DNA from: Curvibacter soli
Lineage (GTDB): Bacteria > Pseudomonadota > Gammaproteobacteria > Burkholderiales > Burkholderiaceae_C
Direction of reading: 5' to 3'
DNA length: 64,000 bases
NCBI RefSeq assembly: GCF_029211125.1
Contig: NZ_JARGEN010000034.1
Span: 113,574-177,573 of the forward strand
Shown here: one piece after another, positions 32,531-42,744 of the stretch
Layout: the number at the start of each line of letters is the position of its first letter
How positions within the stretch are numbered: position 1 is the first letter of the stretch
Made by a program: the position numbers and the translations under genes
Notes under the pieces: generated by a model
Told to the model about the DNA's origin: nothing
Seen by the model: the letters and a program-made list of their open reading frames with translations, nothing else
Databases searched by the model: none

Positions 32531-33819
32531 GAGGTGTCCTCGGGTGGCTGGGGGTCCACCGCCCTCTCGAAGAAATAGCAGATGCGCTGGCGCGGCGACA
32601 GGTAGTCGAGCGCGGCCTTGGGCAGTTGCACGGGCTTGAGGCTGCGGCGGATGCCGAGTTCGGGCGTGTTTTCCAGGTCGAGTACCAGCGCCTCTTCTTT
32701 CGGCACGCGGGGCTCGTAGACGATGACCTTGGGGCGCAGGGGGCGCGAGGAGTTGACCGAGACCACGAGCGCGAAGCAGTCGTTGACCAGTTGCACGACC
32801 GAGCCCGGCGGGTAGATGCCCATCATGCGGATGAACGCGCCGAGCGCCACGCTGTCGAAGCGCAGCTTCATCTGCGCGAAGATCACCGACAGCGCCTCAT
32901 GCGGCGTGAGCGCCATGGCCGCGCGCGCGGGATTGCACAGGTTGTCGTAGCGGTTCACCAGCCCGAGTATCTTGCCCGCGGGGCTCAGGGCGTCCATCTT
33001 GAGCTGGCGCGGAAAGCCGCTGCCGTCCACCATCTCGTGGTGCTGGCCGATGGCGTCGAGCGCGACGGGCGCGAGCCCCATCTGGCGCCCGAAGGCCAGC
33101 GAATGGCCGACGTGCTCCTGGTAGACCTTCAGCTCCGCGGCGCAGAGGTATTCGTCGTAGAAGCGCACCCGGTCGGGCAGCTCCATCTTGCCCAGGTCGT
33201 GCAGCAGCGCGGCCATGCCGAGCTGGGTGAGGTCGTCGCCCTCCATGCCCAGTGTCTTGCCGAGCAGCAGGCAGATGACCATGACGTTGACCGAATGCAT
33301 GGCGTTGCGCTCGCCCGCGCCTTCGGACAGCAGCCGGATGACCGATTCGCCGTTGGACAGCATTTCGCCGATGCACCGGGAAACGAGCCGTTCGCTGACC
33401 GCCCGGGCATCCTCGGGCTGGGGGCGTACCAGCTCGGCCACGCGGCGGAACTGGCGCGTGGCCTCGAGGAAGCTGCGCTCGCACTGCAGCAGGCTGCGCT
33501 CCTGCGCTTCCAGCAGGCTGGCGAGCTGCGGGCGCAGCAATGGGTCGAGCCCGGGCTGCGCCGCAGAGGAAGCGCCGCGCGGCCCGCCGTCGGGGGGCGA
33601 GGCTTCATCGCCGGGCACCGTGGCCGCGGCATCGCTCTTGTCGGGGAAGTAACGGATCTGGCGCAGCCCCAGGCCGCGCAGCGTCTGCAGTTGCTCGTCC
33701 GTCACTATCTTGAAGCTGTTCAGCGCGAAGGGATGCTCCATCCATCCGAGATCGAGCTGGACGAACATGCCTTTACGCAACTGCTGGATGTCGATAACGC
33801 GCGATGGACTTTCTTCCAT
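32527..33819 (-). CDS. HD-GYP domain c-di-GMP phosphodiesterase with DUF3391
   Basis: A 430-residue protein with an N-terminal DUF3391-like region (IDIQQLRKGMFVQLDLGW) and an HD-GYP domain carrying HDLGKMELPD and HHEMVDGSGFP (the GYP motif is GFP here, a tolerated variant). Such proteins hydrolyse c-di-GMP to GMP. The gene immediately precedes and overlaps the GGDEF-EAL gene, so one transcript would carry a synthase/phosphodiesterase and a second, unrelated phosphodiesterase. ATG 33819 is preferred; MITE A copy 2 lies upstream. Confidence 0.9.
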   Translation of the reverse strand: MEESPSRVIDIQQLRKGMFVQLDLGWMEHPFALNSFKIVTDEQLQTLRGLGLRQIRYFPDKSDAAATVPGDEASPPDGGPRGASSAAQPGLDPLLRPQLASLLEAQERSLLQCERSFLEATRQFRRVAELVRPQPEDARAVSERLVSRCIGEMLSNGESVIRLLSEGAGERNAMHSVNVMVICLLLGKTLGMEGDDLTQLGMAALLHDLGKMELPDRVRFYDEYLCAAELKVYQEHVGHSLAFGRQMGLAPVALDAIGQHHEMVDGSGFPRQLKMDALSPAGKILGLVNRYDNLCNPARAAMALTPHEALSVIFAQMKLRFDSVALGAFIRMMGIYPPGSVVQLVNDCFALVVSVNSSRPLRPKVIVYEPRVPKEEALVLDLENTPELGIRRSLKPVQLPKAALDYLSPRQRICYFFERAVDPQPPEDTS

Positions 33820-33883
33820 GGAGACCGGCGGGGTTTCTTCTGCGTGATGCGTGGTGCGTCTTGGCTGATTATGGGGGCAATCA

Positions 33884-34119
33884 ACCTAGAAACGGCAGTT
33901 GGATGCGCCTGCCGGTGCCGTGATCGGGGTGCCAGGCAAGGCGCGACGACGCGGCGGGCTACTGCCCGCAAGGAGGAGCAACGCCGCATGGCGCGCCGAG
34001 CGCGGTGCTGGCAGGTGCATAGCGCTCTCACCCACGAGGTGAACGCGATCGAAGCCGTCAACGCTCGATTTCATGCGGCCTGGCAAGGGATACGAAGCGG
34101 TCAACTGCCGTTTCTAGGA
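33884..34119. mobile_element. MITE A copy 2 (236 bp)
   Basis: Ends ACCTAGAAACGGCAGTTG and CAACTGCCGTTTCTAGGA are inverted; TCA flanks both sides (33881-33883 and 34120-34122). It is the most complete copy, with the interior CACCCACGAGGTGAACGCG...CTCGATTTCATGCGGCC block that copy 3 lacks. Its right TCA is, on the other strand, the TGA stop codon of the TauE/SafE gene. Confidence 0.8.
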
Positions 34120-34800
34120 TCAAAGACACCAAAGCGGAGTTCGATGCACCACGTCGGCCCAGAGCGACCACGCCGCCATGCCGCACAGAACCGCGCCGCC
34201 CGCGCGCGTCCCCCAGTCCCGGCGCATGCCGTCGAGGCGCGAACGCAGCCGCGTCCAGAGCCACGGCCCAGCGCAAAGCCACAGGCCGCTGCCCGCCGCG
34301 AACAGGGCCATCGCCACCGCGCCGCCCACCGCATCGCCCCCCAGCGACGCCACCAGCAGGGCCGAATACAGCAGTCCGCAGGGCATCAGCGCCCACAGCG
34401 CACCTGTTGCGAAAATGCCTCCTGGCGCCTGAATCCAAGGCTGCAGGCGCCGCCACAGGCGCTGCCCGGCCTGGTCCACCCAGGCCGGCTGGCGGGCCCG
34501 CAGGACCAGCAGCAGGCCCCAGGCCAGCACGGCGACATGCATGAGCGTCCACAGCGGGCGCAGCGCGCCCGTCTGCGCGCTGACCCAGGCGAGGCCCTGG
34601 ACGGCGGTGGCCGCCAGCGCGCCCAGCGCCGCATAGCCCACGGCCCGCCCGGCCTGGAAGCAGGCCATGCGCCGCCAGGCGGCGGCGCCCGCGGCGGGAA
34701 ACCGGCTCACCCCCGCGCACGGGGCCCCGCACATGGCCGCGCAGTGGACGCCGCCCGCAAGGCCCATGAGGAAGGCCGTGGCCGCGAGCGTGAGGAGCAT
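34120..34800 (-). CDS. Sulfite exporter TauE/SafE family membrane protein
   Basis: A 226-residue polytopic inner-membrane protein with around six hydrophobic segments and the N-terminal motif GGVHCAAMCGAPC, a Cys/His/Met pattern that suggests metal binding. Members of this branch are often next to ccoGHIS and hemN, and a role in copper handling for cbb3 oxidase has been proposed; that role is inferred from context here. The stop codon lies at the edge of MITE A copy 2, so the original C-terminus may have been trimmed. It starts 3 bp after the hemN stop. Confidence 0.8.
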   Translation of the reverse strand: MLLTLAATAFLMGLAGGVHCAAMCGAPCAGVSRFPAAGAAAWRRMACFQAGRAVGYAALGALAATAVQGLAWVSAQTGALRPLWTLMHVAVLAWGLLLVLRARQPAWVDQAGQRLWRRLQPWIQAPGGIFATGALWALMPCGLLYSALLVASLGGDAVGGAVAMALFAAGSGLWLCAGPWLWTRLRSRLDGMRRDWGTRAGGAVLCGMAAWSLWADVVHRTPLWCL

Positions 34801-34803
34801 GGG

Positions 34804-36186
34804 TCAGATGATCCTGGAGAACCGCGCGCGGTTGCGGTCGGCCTGCAGGTAGCGGTCGAACACCATGGCGATCGCGCGCACGAAGTACCAACCCGTCTCC
34901 GTGACCTCGATGCCGCTGTCGTCTAACTGCACCAGCCCCTGCCCTTCCAGCGCACGCAGCGCCTCCAGCTCGGCGGCGAAGTAGCTGCGGAAATCGATCA
35001 GCCAGGCCAGATCGATGGACTCGAACACCAGTTGCCCCTGGCACATGATGGCCATGATGACGGCCCGGCGCACCAGGTCGTCGCGCGAGAGCGCCAGGCC
35101 GCGCACCACCGGCAGGCGGCCCTGGTCGAGCAGGTCGTAGTACTCCTCCAGCGTCTTGGTGTTCTGGCTGTACGTGCTGCCCACGCGGCCGATGGCCGAG
35201 ACGCCCAGGCCGATCAGGTCGCAGTCGGGCTGGGTGCTGTAGCCCTGGAAGTTGCGGTGCAGCCGGCCCTGGCGCTTGGCCACGGCCAGCGCGTCGCCCG
35301 GCAGCGCGAAGTGGTCCATGCCCACGTACACGTAGCCCGCGTCGGAGAACGCCTCCAGCGACTGCGACAGCATGGCCACCTTGGCAGCGGCGCCCGGCAG
35401 CTCGGCGCTGGCAATGCGCCGCTGCGGCTTGAAGCGCTCGGGCAGGTGCGCGTAGGCGTACAGCGCAATGCGGTCGGGCCGCAGCCGGGCCACCTGGGCG
35501 AGCGTGCGGTCGAACGACTCGGGCGTCTGCCGCGGCAGGCCGTAGATCAGGTCCACGTTGATGGATTCGAAGCCCAGCGCGCGTGCTGCGTCCATCAGGT
35601 CGAACACCTGCGCGGCCGGCTGCACGCGGTGCACCGCCTTCTGCACGGCGGGGTCGAAGTCCTGCACGCCGAAGCTCAGGCGGTTGAAGCCCAGCTCGGC
35701 GAGCACGGCCAGGCGCGCGGCGTCCACCGTGCGCGGATCGATCTCGATGGAGTACTCGCCGCCGGGCACGAAGCTGAAGCTGCGGCGCAGGATGGCCATC
35801 AGCTCGCGCAGGCCGTCGTCGTCGAGGAACGTGGGGCTGCCGCCGCCCAGGTGCAACTGGCTCGCGACCTGGCCCGTGCCGCAGTGCGCCGTGTGCAGGT
35901 CGATCTCGCGGCCCAGGTAGCGCAGGTAGGCGTCGGCGCGGTCGTGGTGCTTCGTGATGATCTTGTTGCACGCGCAGTAGTAGCACAGCGACTCGCAAAA
36001 CGGTATGTGCACGTAGAGCGAAAGCGGCTGCGTCTTGCCCAGGGGGCCCACGCGCCGCTGCTGGAGGGCCTGCACATACTCGTCGCCGCGGAATGCTTCG
36101 ACGAAGCGGTCGGCCGTGGGGTAGGATGTGTAGCGGGGCCCCGACACATCGAAGCGGCGCAACAGATCGAGTGGCACGGCATTCAT
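34804..36186 (-). CDS. hemN: Oxygen-independent coproporphyrinogen III oxidase
   Basis: Converts coproporphyrinogen III to protoporphyrinogen IX without oxygen. The 460-residue radical SAM enzyme has the cluster motif HIPFCESLCYYCAC, GGGSPTFL, GVQDFDPAVQKAVHR and VDLIYGLPRQ. Start ATG 36186 has a clear AAGGAG eight bases upstream; a further ATG at 36207 is less likely. A perfect FNR box lies 56-69 bp upstream, consistent with anaerobic induction. Divergent from fnr. Confidence 0.95.
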   Translation of the reverse strand: MNAVPLDLLRRFDVSGPRYTSYPTADRFVEAFRGDEYVQALQQRRVGPLGKTQPLSLYVHIPFCESLCYYCACNKIITKHHDRADAYLRYLGREIDLHTAHCGTGQVASQLHLGGGSPTFLDDDGLRELMAILRRSFSFVPGGEYSIEIDPRTVDAARLAVLAELGFNRLSFGVQDFDPAVQKAVHRVQPAAQVFDLMDAARALGFESINVDLIYGLPRQTPESFDRTLAQVARLRPDRIALYAYAHLPERFKPQRRIASAELPGAAAKVAMLSQSLEAFSDAGYVYVGMDHFALPGDALAVAKRQGRLHRNFQGYSTQPDCDLIGLGVSAIGRVGSTYSQNTKTLEEYYDLLDQGRLPVVRGLALSRDDLVRRAVIMAIMCQGQLVFESIDLAWLIDFRSYFAAELEALRALEGQGLVQLDDSGIEVTETGWYFVRAIAMVFDRYLQADRNRARFSRII

Positions 36187-36241
36187 CGTCGGGGCTCCTT
36201 GGTGCATGGCGCTACTGTGCCGTGAATGCCACATCCCTTGC

Positions 36242-36255
36242 TTGATCCGCATCAA
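36242..36255. promoter_or_regulatory. FNR box between hemN and fnr
   Basis: TTGATCCGCATCAA is a perfect match to TTGAT-N4-ATCAA. Placed at -41.5 it would give a hemN start near 36207, 21 bases before the ATG. It could also let FNR act on its own gene. Confidence 0.85.
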
Positions 36256-36319
36256 GCGCGAGAATCGGCCCCGGGGTCACAATTTGACCCATGTCACAGA
36301 CTTCATGAGAGCAGGAGCC

Positions 36320-37099
36320 ATGATGCAAGAAGCCAGAAACATCCCGATCAGTGCCGATGCGGCAGCCGGCCAGCACCGCATGACGCCGCAGACCATCAAG
36401 GTCGCCTGCTCCAACTGCAACCTGCGCGAGCTGTGCATGCCCGTGGGGCTCAAGCCCGCCGAGCTGGACCGCATCGACGAGGTGGTGGCCACGCGCCGCA
36501 AGGTCAAGCGCGGCGGCACGCTGTTTCGCAATGGCGAGAAGTTCGCCTCGCTCTATGCCATCCGCACCGGCTTCTTCAAGACTTGCGTGGCCACCGAGGA
36601 CGGGCGCGACCAGGTGACGGGCTTCCAGATGGCCGGCGAGATCATTGGCCTCGACGGCATCGTGAACGACCACCACACCTGCGACGCCGTGGCGCTGGAG
36701 GATGCCGAGGTCTGCGTGATGCCCTTCGACCGCATCGAGGAACTGTCGCGCGAGGTCAACGCCCTGCAGCACCACGTGCACAAGATCATGAGCCGCGAGA
36801 TCGTGCGCGAGCACGGCGTGATGCTGCTGCTGGGCAGCATGCGCGCCGAGGAGCGGCTGGCCGCCTTCCTGCTCAACCTGGTGCAGCGGCTGCACGCGCG
36901 CGGCTTCTCGCAGTCGGAGCTGATCCTGCGCATGACGCGCGAGGAGATCGGCAGCTACCTGGGCCTGAAGCTCGAAACCGTGAGCCGCACGTTCTCGAAG
37001 TTCGTCGAGGAAGGCACCGTCGAGGTCAAGCAGCGCCACGTGCGCATCATCGACACCGACGCGCTCAAGCGCATCGTCAACCCGCAAGTCCACCACTGA
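36320..37099 (+). CDS. fnr: FNR/ANR-family oxygen-sensing transcription regulator
   Basis: A 259-residue CRP/FNR regulator. The N-terminal CSNCNLRELC and a further cysteine in HHTCDAVALED supply the four ligands for an oxygen-labile 4Fe-4S cluster. The C-terminal helix-turn-helix has RMTREEIGSYLGLKLETVSRTFSKF with the DNA-reading E-SR pattern of FNR. Start MMQEARN at 36320 follows GGAG at a short distance. It is surrounded by genes whose promoters carry FNR boxes and probably controls them. Confidence 0.94.
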   Translation: MMQEARNIPISADAAAGQHRMTPQTIKVACSNCNLRELCMPVGLKPAELDRIDEVVATRRKVKRGGTLFRNGEKFASLYAIRTGFFKTCVATEDGRDQVTGFQMAGEIIGLDGIVNDHHTCDAVALEDAEVCVMPFDRIEELSREVNALQHHVHKIMSREIVREHGVMLLLGSMRAEERLAAFLLNLVQRLHARGFSQSELILRMTREEIGSYLGLKLETVSRTFSKFVEEGTVEVKQRHVRIIDTDALKRIVNPQVHH

Positions 37100-37124
37100 G
37101 CGGCCCTTGCGCCCCAGGCGCCGG

Positions 37125-37200
37125 CAATATACTCCCCCTGCTACCATGCCGCCACCGCCGGAAAATAGCCACAATCAGCCATATACTCCCCAGGAGTATC
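37125..37200. repeat. Repeat C (paired GGGGAGTAT element), copy near fnr
   Basis: CAATATACTCCCC at 37125-37137 and ATATACTCCCCAGGAGTATC at 37181-37200, 56 bp apart; the second is a near-palindrome (ATACTCC-CC-AGGAGTAT). Similar pairs, 53-56 bp apart, occur at 46428, 59257 and 61082. It lies at the 3' end of fnr and touches the stop codon of the next, convergent gene. Confidence 0.7.
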
Positions 37201-37489
37201 ATGCACGATGGTTGCGGCTGCAATCGCCGGGGCGCTCGCCGGGCGGCACCGGGCAGCGGTTGAGCTCGAACGGCGAGAGCGACAGCAGCGTCGTCAGCGC
37301 GCTCGACGCCATGGCCACGGCCCAGAAGACGAAAAACGCCAGCGCATAGACCGTATCGCGCGACCAGCCCAGCGGCTGGCCGCGCCAGTGCAGGTCCTGC
37401 GGATCGACCAGCGCGAACACCAGCATCTCCAGCACGCCGGCCATCAGGAACGCGGGCCATGCGACCCACATCAGTCGGTTGATCCTCAT
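37199..37489 (-). CDS. Small inner-membrane protein, end of the cco gene group
   Basis: A 96-residue protein with two hydrophobic stretches (WVAWPAFLMAGVLEMLVFAL and VYALAFFVFWAVAMASSAL). It starts with GGAGGCAAGCG before ATG 37489. I do not know a function; its place behind fixH points to an accessory role in the oxidase cluster. The final residues (NRCPVPPGERPGDCSRNHRA) are atypical and the stop codon lies at repeat C, suggesting the 3' end has been reshaped. Confidence 0.75.
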   Translation of the reverse strand: MRINRLMWVAWPAFLMAGVLEMLVFALVDPQDLHWRGQPLGWSRDTVYALAFFVFWAVAMASSALTTLLSLSPFELNRCPVPPGERPGDCSRNHRA

Positions 37490-37552
37490 CGCTTGCCTCC
37501 TTCTCTTTTCATCCGTGGGCACCCGGCCCCATATGCCAATGCCATGTGGCCG

Positions 37553-37846
37553 CTACGGCCTGGGCGCGGGCAGGTCGGGCGTGGGCGTGGCGGCATGGTT
37601 GCGGGCCTGCAGGGCCGGCGCCAGGCTGCGCGCGTGCTCCGCCGCCAGCGTGCGGTTGATCTCGATGCCCTTGCGGTAGTAGTCCTCGTCCACCACCGGG
37701 TCGCCGCGGGTGACGGCGATCCACGCGGTCAGGATGCCCGCGACCACCACTGCGGCGGGGCCGGAAATGAGCAGCCACACATGGCCGTATTTCCACCAGG
37801 GCAGCGCGGCGACCGGGGCGGCGGATGGGGATGGCGTGGGGGACAT
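37553..37846 (-). CDS. fixH: FixH family protein
   Basis: A 97-residue single-span membrane protein (LLISGPAAVVVAGILTAWIAV) with the FixH/CcoH feature DEDYYRKGIEINRTLA after the membrane segment. FixH is needed for cbb3 oxidase assembly. It follows ccoG by 20 bp in the same direction. Confidence 0.86.
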   Translation of the reverse strand: MSPTPSPSAAPVAALPWWKYGHVWLLISGPAAVVVAGILTAWIAVTRGDPVVDEDYYRKGIEINRTLAAEHARSLAPALQARNHAATPTPDLPAPRP

Positions 37847-37866
37847 GGGGGAGCCTCTTCGTTGGG

Positions 37867-39333
<1,467 letters not shown>

Positions 39334-39345
39334 GCCGGGGGCGTG

Positions 39346-40260
39346 CTACTGCACGGCTCCCGGCTTGTTGGACAGGCTCCACACGTAAGAGGCCAGCACC
39401 TGGATCTGCGCGGGCGTGAGCTTGCCTTCCTGGGTCGGCATGTGGCTCATCTTGCCGTTGTTGACCATGGCCATGATGGCGCCCTCGCCCCAGCCGTGCA
39501 GCCAGATGTCGTCGGTGAGGTTGGGCGCGCCCAGGGCCTGATTGCCCTTGCCGTCGATGCCGTGGCAGGCGGCGCAGGCGATGAACTTGGGCTTGCCCAG
39601 CGAGGCGCGCAGCGAATCGTGCGGGCTGCCCGAGAGGCTCAGCACGTAGTTGGCGACGTTCTTCACGTCGTCGGACGCGCCCACGGCGGCGGCCATGGGC
39701 GGCATGGTGCCGTTGCGGCCCTTGGTGATGGTCTCGCGGATGGTGTCGGGCGCGCCGCCGTAGAGCCAGTCGTGGTCGGCCAGGTTGGGGAAGCCCTTGC
39801 TGCCGCGCGCGTCGGAGCCGTGGCACTGGGCGCAGTTGTTCATGAACAGGCGCTCGCCGACGGCCATGGCCTGCGGGTCGGCGGCGATGGCCTCGGGCGT
39901 CATGGACTGGAAGCGCGCATAGAGCGGCGCCAGTTCGCGGTCAGCCTTGTCGATCTCGCTCTGGTACTCGTCGCGCGTGCTCCAGCCGAGCTTGCCGGCG
40001 AAGCTGCCCAGGCCCGGGTAGGCCACGAGGTAGCCCAGGCCGAACACGATGGTGATGACGAACAGACCTACCCACCAGAGCGGCAGCGGGTTGTTCATCT
40101 CGCGCAGGTCCTCGTCCCAGACGTGGCCCGTGGTGTTGTCCGCGCCGGCGGACACTTTCTTGCGCGCCGTGACCCACAGCAGGATCAGGCAACCGGCGAT
40201 GCCAACCAGCGCCAGGGCGGCCACGTAGACCGACCAGAAGGGGTTGTTGAAGTCACTCAT
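39346..40260 (-). CDS. ccoP: cbb3-type cytochrome c oxidase subunit III
   Basis: Membrane-anchored dihaem cytochrome c that passes electrons to the oxidase. The 304-residue product has an N-terminal pair of hydrophobic segments and two CxxCH haem sites (CAQCH and CAACH) with later methionine ligands. Part of the ccoNOQP operon, 22 bp after ccoQ. Confidence 0.95.
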   Translation of the reverse strand: MSDFNNPFWSVYVAALALVGIAGCLILLWVTARKKVSAGADNTTGHVWDEDLREMNNPLPLWWVGLFVITIVFGLGYLVAYPGLGSFAGKLGWSTRDEYQSEIDKADRELAPLYARFQSMTPEAIAADPQAMAVGERLFMNNCAQCHGSDARGSKGFPNLADHDWLYGGAPDTIRETITKGRNGTMPPMAAAVGASDDVKNVANYVLSLSGSPHDSLRASLGKPKFIACAACHGIDGKGNQALGAPNLTDDIWLHGWGEGAIMAMVNNGKMSHMPTQEGKLTPAQIQVLASYVWSLSNKPGAVQ

Positions 40261-40282
40261 GGGGAGGTTTCCGGTGAGGGGG

Positions 40283-40423
40283 TCAGTCTTGTTGTTCGAA
40301 GGGCAGTTGCGCCGCTTCGCGGAAGCGCTCGGCGTTGCGGCGCGAATAGGCCCAGGCCACGATGCCGAGGAAGGTGGCGAAGCTCACGACCGTGGCGGCC
40401 ACGCGCAGGAAGGTGATGTCCAT
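40283..40423 (-). CDS. ccoQ: cbb3-type oxidase subunit IV (CcoQ)
   Basis: A 46-residue protein, MDITFLRVAATVVSFATFLG then IVAWAYSRRNAERFREAAQL, with one membrane span and a charged tail. It fills the gap between ccoO and ccoP, which is the canonical ccoQ location and size. Too short for most automatic ORF lists. Confidence 0.88.
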   Translation of the reverse strand: MDITFLRVAATVVSFATFLGIVAWAYSRRNAERFREAAQLPFEQQD

Positions 40424-40450
40424 CGCTTGCGACTCCTTGTATGCCGGCTG

Positions 40451-41080
40451 CTACTTGAGCGCCAGGCCCAGCGATTGCAGGTACGCCACCACGGCGTCCA
40501 TCTCGGTCTTGCCCTTCACCTCGTCGGCGGCGCCGGCGATCTGCGCGTCGGTGTAGGGCACGCCCACCGTGCGCAGCGCCTTCATGCGCGGGGCCAGCGC
40601 CGCCGGGTCGAGCTGCGACTTCTCCAGCCAGACGTAGGCCGGCATGTTGGATTCGGGCACCACGTCGCGCGGGTTGTTCAGGTGGATGCGGTGCCACTCG
40701 TCGCTGTACTTGCCGCCCACGCGCGCCAGGTCGGGGCCGGTGCGCTTGCTGCCCCACTGGAACGGGTGGTCGTAGACGAATTCGCCGGCCACCGAGTAGT
40801 GGCCGTAGCGCAGCGTCTCGGCGCGAAACGGGCGGATCATCTGCGAGTGGCAGTTGTAGCAGCCCTCGCGCAGGTACACGTCCCTGCCGGCGAGCTGCAG
40901 GGCGGTGTAGGGCTGCACCCCCGTCACCGGCTCGGTGGTGGATTTCTGGAAGAACAGCGGAACGATCTCCACCAGCCCGCCCACGGCCACCACGAGCAGG
41001 ATCAGCAGGATCATCAGGAAGTTGCTGGTCTCCACCTTCTCGTGGCTGAAGCCGGCGGTGGTTTGGTTGTGGTCACTCAT
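40451..41080 (-). CDS. ccoO: cbb3-type cytochrome c oxidase subunit II
   Basis: Membrane-bound monohaem cytochrome c of 209 residues with an N-terminal membrane anchor ([20 protein letters not shown]), the [15 protein letters not shown] haem motif and [16 protein letters not shown] 41080 (MSDHNQTT) is preferred to GTG 41089. It lies 18 bp after ccoN. Confidence 0.95.
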   Translation of the reverse strand: MSDHNQTTAGFSHEKVETSNFLMILLILLVVAVGGLVEIVPLFFQKSTTEPVTGVQPYTALQLAGRDVYLREGCYNCHSQMIRPFRAETLRYGHYSVAGEFVYDHPFQWGSKRTGPDLARVGGKYSDEWHRIHLNNPRDVVPESNMPAYVWLEKSQLDPAALAPRMKALRTVGVPYTDAQIAGAADEVKGKTEMDAVVAYLQSLGLALK

Positions 41081-41098
41081 CGTGTGCACCTCTTCTTC

Positions 41099-42538
41099 TC
41101 ATGCATGGGCCGGGTTGACGGCGGGGATGGGCGCGTTGACCGAGCGGCCCGAGATGGCCGTCATCCACACGTTCCAGGCCATGACCAGCATGCCGCCGAG
41201 GTACAGCAGGCCTCCGAGCACGCGGATCACGTAGAACGGATAGGTGGCCTTCACGCCTTCGACGAAGGTGTAGGTCAGCGTGCCGTCGGGGTTGATGGCG
41301 CGCCACATCAGGCCCTGCATGACGCCGGCGATCCACATGGCGGCGATGTAGAGCACGATGCCGATGGTGGCGGTCCAGAAGTGCAGCTCGATGGCAGGCA
41401 CCGAATACATCTTCTTCTGGCCGAACAGGCGCGGGATCAGGTAGTAGAGCGAGCCCATCGAGATCAGCCCCACCCAGCCCAGCGCGCCCGAATGCACGTG
41501 GCCGACGGTCCAGTCGGTGTAGTGGCTGAGCGCGTTGACGGTCTTGATGGACATCATCGGGCCCTCGAACGTGCTCATGCCGTAGAACGACAGCGAGACG
41601 ATCAGGAAGCGCAGGATCGGGTCGTCGCGCAGCTTGTGCCAGGCACCCGAGAGGGTCATGATGCCGTTGATCATGCCGCCCCACGAGGGTGCCAGCAGGA
41701 TCAGCGAGAACACCATGCCGAGCGACTGCGTCCAGTCCGGCAGCGCGGTGTAGTGCAGGTGGTGCGGGCCGGCCCACATGTAGGTGAAGATCAGCGCCCA
41801 GAAGTGGACGATGGACAGCCGGTAGCTGTAGATGGGCCGCTCGGCCTGCTTGGGGATGAAGTAGTACATGATCCCCAGGAATCCCGCGGTGAGGAAGAAG
41901 CCCACGGCGTTGTGGCCGTACCACCACTGCACCATGGCGTCCTGCACGCCGGCGTAGGCCGAGTAGCTCTTCATCCAGCCCGCCGGCACCTCGGCGCTGT
42001 TGACGACGTGCAGCAGCGCCACGGCGATGATGAAGGCGCCGTAGAACCAGTTGGCCACGTAGATGTGGCGCACGCGGCGGATGCCGATGGTGCCGAAGAA
42101 CACGACGGCGTAGGCCACCCAGACCAGGGTGATCAGGATGTCGATGGGCCATTCCAGCTCGGCGTATTCCTTGCCCGTGGTGTAGCCCAGGGGCAGACTG
42201 ACGGCGGCGGCCACGATGACGGCCTGCCAGCCCCAGAACGTGAAGGCGGCCAGGGGCGCCGCGAACAGCCGCACCTGCGACGTGCGCTGCACCACCCAGT
42301 AGCTGGTGGCGAACAGCGTGCTGCCGCCGAAGGCGAAGATCACCGCGTTGGTGTGCAGCGGGCGCAGGCGCCCGTAGCTGAGCCAGGGAATGCCGAGGTT
42401 GAGATCGGGCCAGGCGAGCTGCGAGGCGATGACCACGCCGACCAGCATGCCGACCACGCCCCATACCACGGCCATGATCGAGAACTGCCGCACGACGGTG
42501 TCGTTGTATTCAGCGGCCTGCGTACTTGGAAAATTCAT
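41099..42538 (-). CDS. ccoN: cbb3-type cytochrome c oxidase subunit I
   Basis: Catalytic haem-copper subunit, 479 residues, about twelve membrane helices. Histidine ligands appear in [30 protein letters not shown] and [11 protein letters not shown]. Reduces oxygen with high affinity at low oxygen tension and pumps protons. An FNR box (42597-42610) precedes it. It heads the ccoNOQP operon. Confidence 0.97.
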   Translation of the reverse strand: MNFPSTQAAEYNDTVVRQFSIMAVVWGVVGMLVGVVIASQLAWPDLNLGIPWLSYGRLRPLHTNAVIFAFGGSTLFATSYWVVQRTSQVRLFAAPLAAFTFWGWQAVIVAAAVSLPLGYTTGKEYAELEWPIDILITLVWVAYAVVFFGTIGIRRVRHIYVANWFYGAFIIAVALLHVVNSAEVPAGWMKSYSAYAGVQDAMVQWWYGHNAVGFFLTAGFLGIMYYFIPKQAERPIYSYRLSIVHFWALIFTYMWAGPHHLHYTALPDWTQSLGMVFSLILLAPSWGGMINGIMTLSGAWHKLRDDPILRFLIVSLSFYGMSTFEGPMMSIKTVNALSHYTDWTVGHVHSGALGWVGLISMGSLYYLIPRLFGQKKMYSVPAIELHFWTATIGIVLYIAAMWIAGVMQGLMWRAINPDGTLTYTFVEGVKATYPFYVIRVLGGLLYLGGMLVMAWNVWMTAISGRSVNAPIPAVNPAHA

Positions 42539-42596
42539 CGTGTACCTCTACCTCTATATTGCAATGCCAGTGTCGCGGCGCGACCCCGCGGGCGTG

Positions 42597-42610
42597 TTGA
42601 CGCATATCAA
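42597..42610. promoter_or_regulatory. FNR box upstream of ccoN, overlapping the ccoS stop
   Basis: TTGACGCATATCAA fits TTGAY-N4-ATCAA. Three of its bases (42607-42609) are the ccoS TGA stop on the minus strand, so operator and stop codon share sequence. Its centre is 65 bp from the ccoN ATG. Confidence 0.85.
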
Positions 42611-42744
42611 TCGTCGCGCAAAATGCGCTCGCCCTCCTGCTCCACGCCCTCGAACTGGCCGTGGTACACGGCCCACCAGAGGCCGCCCAGGATCAGCAGC
42701 ACGAGCGCGACCGACAGCGGGATGAGCAGGAAGAGGATGTCCAT
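42607..42744 (-). CDS. ccoS: cbb3-type oxidase assembly protein CcoS
   Basis: A 45-residue protein (MDILFLLIPLSVALVLLILG then GLWWAVYHGQFEGVEQEGER) with a single membrane span and the conserved GQFxxxExxxxxIL motif. Required for cofactor insertion. It starts directly after the ccoI stop (TGAATG) and is too short for ordinary ORF calling. Confidence 0.9.
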   Translation of the reverse strand: MDILFLLIPLSVALVLLILGGLWWAVYHGQFEGVEQEGERILRDD

